DNA of 64,000 bases from Brienomyrus brachyistius. Taxonomy: Eukaryota; Chordata; Actinopteri; Osteoglossiformes; Mormyridae. The notes beneath the pieces are model-generated. The model had not been told where the DNA came from. It did no database searches and worked only from the letters and a program-made list of their open reading frames with translations. Below are positions 1 to 9,596 of this stretch, piece after piece. Each line of letters opens with the position of its first letter. The stretch's first letter is position 1. Both the position numbers and the translations under genes were made by a program. The stretch covers positions 1,254,001 to 1,318,000 of the forward strand of contig NC_064556.1 of NCBI RefSeq assembly GCF_023856365.1, read 5' to 3'.

Positions 1-64
1 TGCTGCTCACATTACATGAATTATATTTATATAATGAGGATTTGATTCCTCTCTCTACCCACAG

Positions 65-178
65 TGTCCTGATGGAGAGAGCAGGCTCACCTGCACCCAG
101 CTGTGTTTCCATGAAGAGTGACAGGTCAATGGAGCCCCCACTCAGATTCAGAGAGGGACCTTTATCTACAGATCAGAG
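65..178 (+). CDS. NLR gene A, N-terminal short-repeat exon (114 bp)
   Basis: This exon lies between a polypyrimidine tract ending in cccacag and a donor gtaaat. It encodes 38 residues with the core SMKSDRSMEPPLRF and ends in DQR. The peptide is the short N-terminal repeat typical of fish NLRC3-like proteins. The exon is 114 bp and starts and ends in the same phase (an extra base first, AG last), so copies can be added or lost without changing frame. It joins in phase to the exon at 27546, where AG plus A gives Arg. The same exon recurs seven times at 61550-63631. An ATG at 71-73 could start translation, but earlier exons may lie before the window. The exon boundaries are seen; the assignment to gene A is inferred. 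Confidence 0.75.
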
Positions 179-372
179 GTAAATGTGCATTTAAACAAAC
201 ACTGTTTAAAACACTCAGACTCTCAGTAAAAAGGCATACAGGCACACAAGCTGAGGAATGTACAGTTAAATAATGCATCTTTTTTAACTTGCACAAATCC
301 TGTCATCTTTGGCACTTTACTGAAAATTTACTGTAGATTTAATGTGATGTTACATTACTCACCTGCTCCCAG

Positions 373-450
373 CCGTGTTTCCATGAAGAGTGACAGGTCA
401 ATGGAGCCCCCACTCAGATTCAGTGAGGGACCTTTTCCTACAGATCAGAG
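373..450 (+). CDS. NLR gene A, second short-repeat exon, 5' part deleted
   Basis: The 3' two thirds of a second copy of the 114-bp exon are intact up to the donor gtaaat. A deletion joins intron sequence (ttacattact) to mid-exon sequence (cacctgctcccag), which removes the normal acceptor. The retained ctgctcccag at 364-372 can act as a new acceptor. It would leave a 78-bp exon of 26 codons in the correct phase. Whether it is used is unknown. Confidence 0.45.
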
Positions 451-1330
451 GTAAATGTGCATTTAAACAAACACTTTTTAAAACAATCAGACTCTCAGTC
501 AAACTATGAGGATAAAAGCTTTTCAAAGAATGCATCTTTTTTAACTTTCATACATCTTATTGTCTTTGAAAAATTTAAACAGAAGTTTTGCTGGTGTTCC
601 ATATAAACTTCATCTCAGGTAAAAGGATGAGGATTATTGTAAAGACTGACTTCCTGTGAGCTGGAATTTTAAGTTAGTTAATTGAAAATTGCATTTAAAA
701 TTTTGATCTACAGCTGGAAAAGCAGGCTGAAATGTACACTGCTGATATCCATTAAGAAAGACTGAATAAATAACTTTCTTCTTCTGGGACGGATGTTTCT
801 GTTTCAGTAAAGAATAAATGCATCTTCATGGACTCATTACATCATGCTCAGGATAAGGCTTCAGTCTTAACGTGATTAACAGGAAGGTGCCTTTTAATAA
901 CCAGCTGAACCTCTTGTTATGTCATCAGAAAAAAATCTAATAATTGCTTTCTTTCAAGTTTGATGACAATCCAAACAGTGTAAATTTAGTTATGCCCATG
1001 TTTAGTGTGCAACTCAGACTTTAGATCTATTGGACTCCTTGTGAGTCGGGACAGGTCGACAGCATACGTGCGAGAAAATGATTTCCTCTCTTCTGGTGGA
1101 ATGTCATTGCTGTACTCATGCACTAACCACGACCGTCTGTGTCGACTGACTTGTGCATTAAGTATGTAGACCATACACTGACCATAATGACATGTGCCAA
1201 AGTGAAGTGTGAACTGGGACTAATGGTCCTAAGCATGGAGGATCCTCAGTAGCACTTCTTAGCTCACCAACAACACATTATGCGGTATTCTGTGTAGAAA
1301 AGCACGGTAGCAACAAGTCTACAGATAGTG
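451..1330. other. Intron DNA of NLR gene A, no feature seen
   Basis: Bases up to about 830 match 63660-64000, the corresponding intron of gene B. I see no further exon, RNA gene or repeat between 830 and 1330. The short ORFs here show no recognisable domain. Confidence 0.5.
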
Positions 1331-1620
1331 GTTTGACATTGCTGATAGTGTAACACTAGTGATATGCCGACAGTACGGTATTGCTGGGGTTTTTTCTCTG
1401 ACAGCCTCGCTGCTCATTACTGGGGGAGGTTTAACATTGCTGATAGTGTAACACTAGTGATATGCCGACAGTACGGTATTGCTGGGGATTTTTCTCTGAC
1501 AGCCTCGCTGCTCGTTACAGGGGGCGGGTTTAACATTGCTGATAGTGTAACACTAGTGATATGCCGACAGTACGGTATTGCTGGGGTTTTTTCTCTGACG
1601 GCCTCAGTGCTAGTTTTCCA
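1331..1620 (+). repeat. 98-bp tandem repeat, three copies
   Basis: Units begin near 1331, 1429 and 1527. Each contains acattgctgatagtgtaac and ctctgac. The third copy is truncated and diverges after 1600. The ORFs on both strands across this block come from the repetition and are not genes. Confidence 0.85.
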
Positions 1621-2393
1621 CTCATTTTGCAGTTTTTTTGCCCCCCCCAAATAAGCCAAATGCCCACCCACACATGACATTCTGGTCACACATCCATTAT
1701 TATTGCTTTTATTATTTTTTTACGTCTGTGATGTAATAGGTCAACCGGGAAAAGCCCAATACTAACAAGCTGAAAGGAGCCATATCGCCACCTATTGTAT
1801 CGGAGTCAAACACACTTCGGTCAATAAATCGATTCCCCTCCCATGTACGTATACTGGGAGAAGGACAGCAGTCCGATTAAAGGGTGGAATTAGCTGTGCA
1901 TGTAAACGTACCAGCTGATGCACAGCTTCTCTCTATCCTGAGAATTTCCACAGCTCAGACTAGCCCCAAACTGTGATGAAAAGATGCCAAGCATCCGGCT
2001 TGGGCTGATATGCATCAGAGCAGAGTGTGTTTAAATGCGCGTTTCCTTTTTGCATTATCTCCTGTAAGTACCAGGTAGACTGTTAATAGCTGTATTCTTG
2101 AAATATTTGCACATTTTCAACAGATTGATTATCAAAAATATTTTTGTTTTGGGTGTTAATGAAAAATAAGGATTTTAGATTTTGACTGAAGAAATTATTC
2201 TTTTGACTTTTTTGATTGCCTGCGATGAAACATTTTCATTGGAAATGACTCAGCAAAAAACTGCTTTAGAGAGGAGGACATAAATGAATGCCACTGTTTT
2301 TTTGTTTTAGTGTGATATCGCATTTGTTTGTTTAATCTATAAGCTTGGTTTGCTCTGAATGTCTTGGGTGACGATAAATTCATATTTCTGTAT
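1621..2393. other. Intron DNA, nothing recognised
   Basis: No exon, RNA gene or repeat could be supported between the 98-bp repeat and the hAT-like target duplication at 2394. Confidence 0.4.
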
Positions 2394-2998
2394 GAATAAT
2401 TTAGGGCTGCAACTAACGATTATTTTGATAATTGATTAATCTGTCGAATATTTTATTTTATTTCTTTTCAATTAATCGATTATTAATCGGGGGGGGGGGG
2501 GGCAAAACCAATTCGATTTCCAGCATTTTTTTATAACCCAAACTGTCTTTGTACAAAGGATGTTTCCAGCAACTCACATAAAAAATAAAATAATTACATT
2601 AAGAGTAAAAACATTATTGTACCAGTTGAATCAATGTAATGAAAAACACAAAATCTTTTATAAAGCGCATCCAGCATTTTTTTTTTATCGGTGATGGTGA
2701 ACAGTTTCAATTACTATAGGCCGTAAGGTGAAGCAGCTTTTCGTTTCATTCCGTTCCCATATATGGGGCACTACATTCTTTTTATTCCAATAAAAGGATC
2801 AATTGGTATAGAATGAAAAAATAAAAGTTCTCCATGTGTAATCCAGCAGTTATTTTTTTACAAGTGTATAAAGTTGGCAATAGTCCCATCCTCGCGTAAT
2901 CATTTTTTAAAGGTGAGAGATGCGGCTTCGCGTCACGTGCTTGCCGCTAGACCAATGAGATGGCATAACGTCGGAACGACATGTTAACATGGTCTAAG

Positions 2999-5685
2999 AT
3001 GGCAGCGCCCTTGTCGTCACTATCGAGTAGCGAAGAGGATGAAATTATTGTCAGACCTCCACCAAAAGTCAGTAAAAGGGTTTATAAAAAATGCTATATG
3101 CATCTCACGTCCATAAAAACAGAAGAAACGAAGGATTTTACACGTACACGGTGGGATACATTTAGAAACTGCATCAAACGGTGGCTTGACTTGCAGGGTG
3201 AGAGTCAGAAAATAGCAGAAACATACAAACATTGTCTAGAAATCGAGTTTGACCGTGTGCCCGAAGACGCAGGGTTTCACTCCATTTGCTACCGGCGTTT
3301 TATTGACAAAAAGCGCTTGGATGCGGCCGAGAAACGAGTTTCACGGTGCCCTGAAGCTGGTGATGATCATAACACAGACCAGTCTGTGTAATCGGGAAAT
3401 AGTATTTCGTCAACGTATTGCCCAACAAAAAAACTTAGGTCCAGTACCGGACTGCCGATAGCTTGTTCGGGTCCTGTACTTCCTGCTTTGTGCATAATTT
3501 GCAAGAAAAAGTACATCACTGTGGCAGGCAAACGCCAGAAGGACAATCTTTCACAAGCGGAGACGCTGTCGGCAGGTATAAAGCACACGTTTGAACTTAA
3601 AGTTATATGTCATATACTGAGAACCATAACTAACTTTCAAATACATCAATATTTACATTACATGTACATTATAATGTTTATAGTGCAGTCAGTTTTTGCA
3701 TACACATATGCATGAACAGTGAGAACTGTTATGTTTTTTTAAATACATATTTATTACAGGCCAATTGCTCAAAGCAGCTGAGATGAAGGAAGACACTAGC
3801 ATTCTTGTGCATATTAAAGACAAAGACTGTGTGTCTCTGGAAGTACGATATCACAAGTCCTGTTACAGACAGTACACCAGGTTCTTGACAAAGTCTACTA
3901 GATTCCATGCTGAATCCTTTTGACTCACACCAAGATGGCATTGTGTCTTGGCTCTGGAATAGTTGCAGCTAAAGAAATTATGATGGATTTGCTCACAGCT
4001 TCAGAAAAGGGGGAAAATGCTGTTCAGGAATTTATGGACCAAAGACTGCTATCACCATCAGTTGACGTATTTGCCCCCATCAAAAAACTAAAACTAAAGA
4101 CATTCAGTGATCAAGCCAAGACAAATAAGAAATCTGCAGCAGGCAAGGAAGTAATTCTACGTGCAGACAAGAAGCTTTTCTCCAGACTGCTCGTCATAGG
4201 TCAAAGAAGAAAGATAGACTTGAGGGAAATTCTCTCCTACTCCTTGGGAACTGTGTCATATGCTTTATCAAGTGCTGATGGTTCTCTTGCAAAAACAAAC
4301 AAATCAGCTCTCATGGATGTTCTGGAAACCAAAGGTGGAGACTGTTTAGTTGACAGAGTACCAGTAAATGGAGCTATACTTTTTGATGGCATGGCAGTCA
4401 TTCAAGCCATTCAGTCCATACCAAGTACCTTCGGGGAGCTTGCTGACACTATATTATAGTACTTAGTCAAGCTTGCTCTCAAGCACAACCGTACACGGAT
4501 AGATTTTGTGATAGACAAGTATCCAGAAATTAGTATTAAAAATGTAGAATGATCACGCAGAGCTGTTGGTGGCACACAACAGGTAAAAATTTATGGACGG
4601 GATCAAAAGACACAACACAATGGAAGAAGTTTCTGTCGGATGGGACAAACAAAGAAGCACTGGCAGAATTCCTCTATGTAATGTGGCGAGACGCTGATCT
4701 TACCATTTTAGGTAAGGACATACATTTATACATAACACATGGAGACCTGTGTCACTGCATGGCTGTAACAGAGGGTTTACAAACTGTCAGTGCTGTTGAA
4801 AATCTGAAATGTGATCATGAGGAATGTGACACCAGGTTGTTTTTTCATGCAAAACATGCTGCACAGGAACACCAAACTGTAGTCATCAAGAGCCCTGATA
4901 CTGATGTGGCAGTGATTGCATTAAGTCTGCAGCCAGATTTACCATGCAGATTGTATTTTTTCACTAGGGTTGGCAACAAAATGAGGATCATTGACTTATG
5001 TAAGGTGTCATCAGCTCTCGGCAACAGTGTATGTTTGGCACTTATTTGGATCCATACCTTCTCAGGCTGTGACTCTACAAGTGCCTTTTATGGCAAGGGG
5101 AAAAAAAAGTCATTTTCTGTTGCTTGCGAGAAAGAGGAATACCTGACTGCATTTAGAAATCTGGGTAGCAGTTTTAATTTGGACCAGTCTACCTTTGAAG
5201 TGCTTTGCAAATATGTCTGTCACCTATATGGCCAATCATGTGCTAAAAGTCTGAACGATGCACGATACAAAGCATTCTGCATGGCATCATCAGCTTTGCC
5301 AGAACGATCCATGCCTCCGACAAGTGATGCTTTGTACCAACACTGCAAAAGGGCAAACTACCAAGCAGCCATAATGAGACATTCTCTGAAAGGTAAAATG
5401 TGTGCCCCTTCACCTGTTGGCAATGGATGGCACCTCGAGGATGGGGAGTTAACAGTGACGTGGATGACTAGAAATCCAGCCCCTGATAGTGTGTTGCAGG
5501 TTGTCCACTGCAGTTGCAAGTAAGGCAAATGTGAGACTGGAAGATGCTCCTGTATGTCTGCAAATCTGTCCTGTACAGATTTATGCCGCTGTCTCAATTG
5601 TACAAATGTTTTCCAGGAAACAGAGGAAAGAGCTACATGTGAAGATGGTTCTGATGATAGTGATAAGGATAGTAGTTATGAGTAA
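2999..5685 (+). pseudogene. Decayed gene with paired Cys/His motifs, PIN/FEN-like core and Cys-rich tail, inside the hAT-like element
   Basis: The start at 2999 has a good context (aagatggc). Exon 1 ends at the donor gtataa at 3576 and exon 2 starts at 3760 after attacag. The product has an N-terminal Cys/His region with HSICYRRF, then CIICKK and a second YHKSCYRQYT motif. The core has LFDGMAVIQ, DFVIDKYPEISIKN, SPDTDVAVI and HTFSGCDSTSAFYGKGK. The spacing of acidic residues and the GCD motif recall PIN/FEN1-XPG-like nucleases; that is my inference. The C-terminus is a CXC/tesmin-like Cys-rich segment (CSCK, GKCETGRCSC, CTDLCRC). Disabling changes are stops at 3389-3391 (TAA), 3921-3923 (TGA), 4457-4459 (TAG), 4550-4552 (TGA) and 5521-5523 (TAA), plus frame changes near 3920 and 4610. 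Relatives are, from memory, high-copy unnamed proteins in fish and invertebrates. It is not a known transposase to me. Confidence 0.6.
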
Positions 5686-6472
5686 AGGTGATCTGTGTCA
5701 CAGGTTACTTGGATTTGAGCTGTAATGAAGCTGCTGTAAAATGTTTAATATTTGTCGTTATTGAAAAATTAGTGCAGCAGTCCAGCATTTCAAGTCATTT
5801 TAGCCAACTTGGACCAAAAACTGTTTTTATCTTTAATTTTGTGTGATTCCTAAGTGCCTACTGAACATTTTAATGAATACAACATAACAAAAATGTTTAA
5901 GTTTCAATTTGTTCTTCAGTTTTATTTGGTGCCAATCGGTGAAGTTGAAGTGCGTTATAAAAAATAATTGCATTATTTCATGGTCTTCCTTCAAAATTGA
6001 GTTGATTAATGCACCAATACTTGTCTCAGATATGTAGCTACATGTATAAATGTGGATTTGACATATATTTTGTTTTGATTAAATGCGTATTAATAAAGTT
6101 ACAGGCCAAACTAGCAGCATGAGATTTTCGTTTTTTGTAAATTCCTAATTATACACATTTTTGCATCCTGACAAAAAACTGCAGTATTTTTTGTGGAGAA
6201 CTTTTAACATAGAAGCCATAAGACTGTTGTCTATCCAGAAATTCATTAAAAAAGTAGTGCCCAGACGTGGGAACGAAAAGTGATTTCTAGCCACTTTTTC
6301 TAGGTTCACCTTATGGCCTATAATGAGATACAAAGACCTTCTGTTTCTATTCAGTGCAGAGAGCATTTCTTTGCCTGTTCTGAGAAAAAAAACCTGTTGA
6401 AGTCTCCACCTTGAAATGAGCTGAATAACAATTTAATAAAGAAAATACATAAAAGAGATTTTAACAGCGGGG

Positions 6473-6545
6473 GCGGCATGGTGGTGCAGTGGTTAGCACT
6501 GTTGCCTCACACCTCTGGGACCCTGGTTCGAGTCTCTGCCTGGGT
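6473..6545 (+). repeat. tRNA-derived SINE head, body deleted
   Basis: It starts ggcggcatggtggtgcagtgg (box A TGGTGCAGTGG) and contains ggttcgagtctc (box B). It ends abruptly after gcctgggtt. Full-length relatives are at 43694-44051 and, reversed, 45448-45800. At the duplicated locus the SINE is complete in the same place, so this copy lost its body by deletion. Confidence 0.75.
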
Positions 6546-6597
6546 TAGTCGATTTTAATCGATTTAATCAATTAGTTGTTGCAGCCCTAGAATAATT

Positions 6598-6914
6598 TAT
6601 CATAATACATCTGACTAAACACGGTCAATTTAAGACTATTTTTCAATACATATTGATCTGGTTTGGCCGTCAAATCCAAACCAGTTTTTAATTTTGCCCC
6701 CCGTGAGTGAGTTTGACACCCCTAGCGTATGCTCTGCTTAAGCTCGAATCATCAGCGCACAAGTATAAGTGCTCACTACGGCGTAAGGTCTGCATGTGCT
6801 CGACACACCAGCACAGAATTAGAGTAAAGTCACTCTTAAAAGTCACATTTCTTAAGTTTGGTATGAATGTTGTAGGAATTAATAAGAATTTTTTAAAACC
6901 AAGTATTTGCAGGA
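6598..6914 (+). repeat. Left half of duplicated region (paralogue of 45084-45420, reversed)
   Basis: It is collinear with the reverse complement of the second copy. It contains a palindromic stretch around ctggtttggccgtcaaatcc and gagtttgacacccct, which resembles an end of an old hAT-type repeat. Homology continues on the far side of the Polinton at 22274. Confidence 0.8.
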
Positions 6915-6920
6915 TGTAAG
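6915..6920 (+). repeat. Polinton target-site duplication, left copy
   Basis: tgtaag is repeated exactly at 22274-22279. The uninterrupted paralogue (reverse complement around 45085-45090) has a single tgtaag at this point. Confidence 0.9.
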
Positions 6921-7995
6921 AGAGATATTATGTGGTACCTTGGGCGGAGCTTAATTCTCCGCTTCTGACGTCATAAGAGGAAGTAGCGTATCCTTGATTT
7001 TGATTGGTCGAGAGTTTATGCCCATATATGGTATTAATACATGCTTATGCCACGTTTTGCCGATAGGGGGCGATATGGTTTTGGGAGATTGCCGTTATGT
7101 CCATATATGGTATCAATACATGCTTATGCCACGTGTTGTATATAGGGGGGTTTGGGAGATTAAGCTTTAATAGAATAAAAATACATTACATGTATTTTAT
7201 TAATGTGCTTTTTGTATTACGTTTTTAAAGAATAATAAAACATAGAGCAGGATGAAGGCAAGCTAGCGCATACACGTTCAGCGGGGGCGTCCGTCCGGCA
7301 GCGGGTTGTTAGTAAGCGCCGCGGCGTATTTTAAAAGAAAGTACCCAAATGTTTTAAAGAAGAAAGCCCCAAAAGAAGAAAACCCTTAGTGTTATTTTAA
7401 AAGAAAAAGCAGGGTGAATTTTAACAAACATGCCTGAAAGAAGCAGCAGAAGAGCAAATTTAAACAAGCGCAAACGATAGCAGCACAACCAAACCAAACC
7501 AATAAACATACAGCCCGTCGTTTTAAAAGGAGAGCACTCATTATATTTAACCAACACGAAAGACTTTAGTTATATTTACCAGGTTGGAGAAAGCATATAA
7601 GCGGCAAACTATTAGAAGAAATAGGACGAAACGATCCCGGAGACTCGCCACATGCAACTACTCTGTTTGAACAACGCGGGGCGGAATGGACGATCGCTAG
7701 TCCGGCGTTTGGCGCATGCGCACCCACGCCGCCTCCCCTTTCAAAATGGCGACGCCGACGGAGCGCCTGTTTTAGCAAATAAAACACCTATAACCGTAAT
7801 GTTTTAAGGAATGAAGCACTTTTCTGCCAATGTGAATAATAAAGTAAAGCGGTCTGAGCATTTTCGACAGCAATAATCAAAGAATAACGCGGCTAATTCT
7901 TGTTTAAACGAGCGCATGCGCGTAGATCCACACAGTATTTCCTTTATTGAGCCAGCTCGTTGCGTCAAGCAACTGTCAAATAGCTAACTATTGTC
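6921..7995 (+). repeat. Polinton left terminal inverted repeat (~1.07 kb)
   Basis: It pairs with the reverse complement of about 21032-22032. The inner limit is set by gagccagctcgttgcgtcaa at about 7949, which has its inverted match at about 21055; similarity ends near attgtc. The arms carry scattered substitutions and small indels (for example near 7290 versus 21660), so they have diverged after insertion or were not homogenised. An ORF of about 60-74 codons lies in both arms on opposite strands, as expected from the inversion. Confidence 0.9.
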
Positions 7996-8754
7996 GCTGG
8001 ACCAAGAATTCATGCATCTACCTTTGCAATGCAACTACCTTTTTCTCGGGTCGACATGCAATACTTGGCAATACCGTTAAGCAGGGGTTAGCTCATCAGA
8101 ACAGCAGGATGTTGTGTAGGAACGGCTGAAACTTAGGCAGCAACAAATTCTTTCGTTATAGCGTTATTTTAAATGTGTATGGGTGTGATATATGCCATTT
8201 ATGCAATGAGGTGGAATTAAACAACAGGGGATCCGACTGGTTCCACAAACAGCAGCACCACTAATGTGTTAAACAACGAATAAAAAACCATTAATTACAC
8301 ATGCTTACGTATAAAATATATAAAAGTTTAAGGAATAAAGAACACGACAAACAGCCGCACCACTAAACAAGGAATAAAAAACGATCATTACCACAAATTA
8401 TGATATTTAAGTATAAAAATAAATAAGTTGAGGACTAAAGCAGTCGACAAACTACCCCGTAAACAAGGATTAATGAATAAAATTATTTCAATGTGGCTAA
8501 AGTAGACGTACGCGATTATTTAATAGGGGGGCAAAAGCACATTTTAAAAACTGGCAATAACTCGAACGGCGGTAAAGACGGGTCGCTAGCGCCACCCTGT
8601 GTCCACAGCATGTGGCCCCACAGCGGGGAAGGGGCGGTCCAGCCCCCCCCCCCCCCAAAAAAAAAAAGTTTCCCCTATATTAAGGACGACGCTGTCGACC
8701 AAAAATACAGAAGAACTTGAAACGTTATCGACGATCAGCTCACGACACCAAAGA
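7996..8754. other. Polinton non-coding stretch between left TIR and first gene
   Basis: This is AT-rich sequence with repeated phrases such as aaggaataaaaaacg, and a poly-C/poly-A tract at 8643-8668. No ORF with recognisable features was seen. It probably includes the promoter of the rightward genes, but no promoter element could be assigned with confidence. Confidence 0.5.
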
Positions 8755-8774
8755 TGGAAATGACAAACTGGAGG
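8755..8774 (+). CDS. Polinton acidic gene, exon 1
   Basis: It opens with ATG at 8755 (context aaagatgg) and encodes MEMTNW plus two bases, ending at the donor gtatgt. The total coding length of the four-exon model at 8755-9581 is 555 nt, a multiple of three, and every junction keeps frame. This supports the model. Confidence 0.5.
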
Positions 8775-8875
8775 TATGTTAAATTTCTTTCGCCATACTT
8801 TAAAATTGTTTGAATTGTCGCTATTGTGAAAACATTTGCGATTACTTTTGACCAAGAATTTTCCACGGTGTCAAG

Positions 8876-8913
8876 CCCGAGTAAGCCCCGTGAAGCAGAG
8901 GATTGGAATAGCG
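8876..8913 (+). CDS. Polinton acidic gene, exon 2
   Basis: The acceptor is gtgtcaag and the donor gtaagt. It encodes SPSKPREAEDWNS in phase with exon 1. A nearby alternative acceptor (gaccaag at about 8856) would bring in a stop. Confidence 0.45.
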
Positions 8914-9002
8914 GTAAGTTAATATCAATGATAAGCACATCAATGGATTTACTGTTTTAAAAAATTGTGGAAAGACTGAAAGTTTTATGTTCACTGTCGC
9001 AG

Positions 9003-9107
9003 ATAAGGACGCCGACCTGTTAAGCACGCCGACGGTTATTTTCAGAGATAATCGTGAAGGGACTGTCCACAGACAACATAAGCGGAAAAGAACGGATAGT
9101 TTTAACG
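9003..9107 (+). CDS. Polinton acidic gene, exon 3
   Basis: The acceptor is cactgtcgcag and the donor gtacgt. The reading is open through 105 nt and includes a basic cluster HKRKR that could be a nuclear localisation signal. Confidence 0.55.
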
Positions 9108-9189
9108 GTACGTGGAACAATACCCGCATCGTGGATTTTTCTGTATGAAATGCTTAAAGACTGATTTTTGTCCTTCTCTTCCCCCCAAG

Positions 9190-9581
9190 ACACTGCCGAT
9201 GATGAATTGTTGATCGCTGCGGCTGAAAAAATTGAAGCGGGTCTAGCGACGGCAGAAACTTCAACCGACGGCGCTCAGAGCGAACCTGAAGAACAGTTGG
9301 AATCTACGCCGCCGGGTACTCCTACTACAGGGGTTGTGACCCCGGACCAAGGGTTCCCAGCAAGCGGTGATCCAGCGACCACATCCCGGGCCTTATCGGG
9401 ACCCCTGCAGAGGACGCAAGATTGGGATATTGACCAATTAACACCTTGGCAGTGGCCGGTTGCGAGCTCCCTGGACGGCGCTGTATCCCGGGCCGAGAGG
9501 CTGAAGGGGCTCAAGGTAGCTTTTTTCCTTTTTCAGGATCAAATGTGTGATTTTTTGGCGGATTTGTCTGATCAGATATAA
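9190..9581 (+). CDS. Polinton acidic gene, exon 4 (protein total ~184 aa, unknown function)
   Basis: The acceptor is a strong pyrimidine tract, tctcttccccccaag. The exon encodes an acidic Ser/Thr/Pro-rich stretch beginning DTADDELLIAAAEK, then the tail LKVAFFLFQDQM, and stops with TAA 15 bp before the polymerase ATG. I do not recognise the product. Its position directly upstream of the polymerase, the spliced structure and the basic cluster suggest a nuclear, early-type gene; that is inference. The upstream in-frame TTG at 9168 lies in the intron and is unlikely to be the start. Confidence 0.55.
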
Positions 9582-9596
9582 AGAATAAGCACGGAC

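Larger units (their letters stand above)
2402..6589 (+). mobile_element. hAT-like DNA element, 4.19 kb, with 8-bp target duplication
   Basis: The left end reads tagggctgcaac and the right end gttgcagcccta, so the terminal 12 bp are perfect inverted repeats. Weaker AT-rich inverted similarity rich in ATTGATTAAT follows. The flanking 8-mer gaataatt is duplicated exactly at 2394-2401 and 6590-6597. An 8-bp duplication with these ends is characteristic of hAT superfamily elements. No hAT transposase (no RNase H-like core or hATC dimerisation domain) is visible inside. The only coding remains are the gene at 2999-5685. A fragment of a tRNA-derived SINE lies near the right end at 6473-6545. The same right end with SINE is present in the duplicated copy near 45425-45800, so the insertion predates that duplication. 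A gene-carrying non-autonomous element is the simplest reading. Confidence 0.75.

Noticed and set aside
7566..7787. ORF conserved in both Polinton TIR arms (also 21240-21425)
   Set aside because: Identity follows from the inverted repeat. There are no domain features, and the two copies differ at the C-terminus.
9516..9536. Possible intron gtagct...tttcag at the end of the first Polinton gene
   Set aside because: Only 21 nt long, too short to be spliced, and the frame is open through it.
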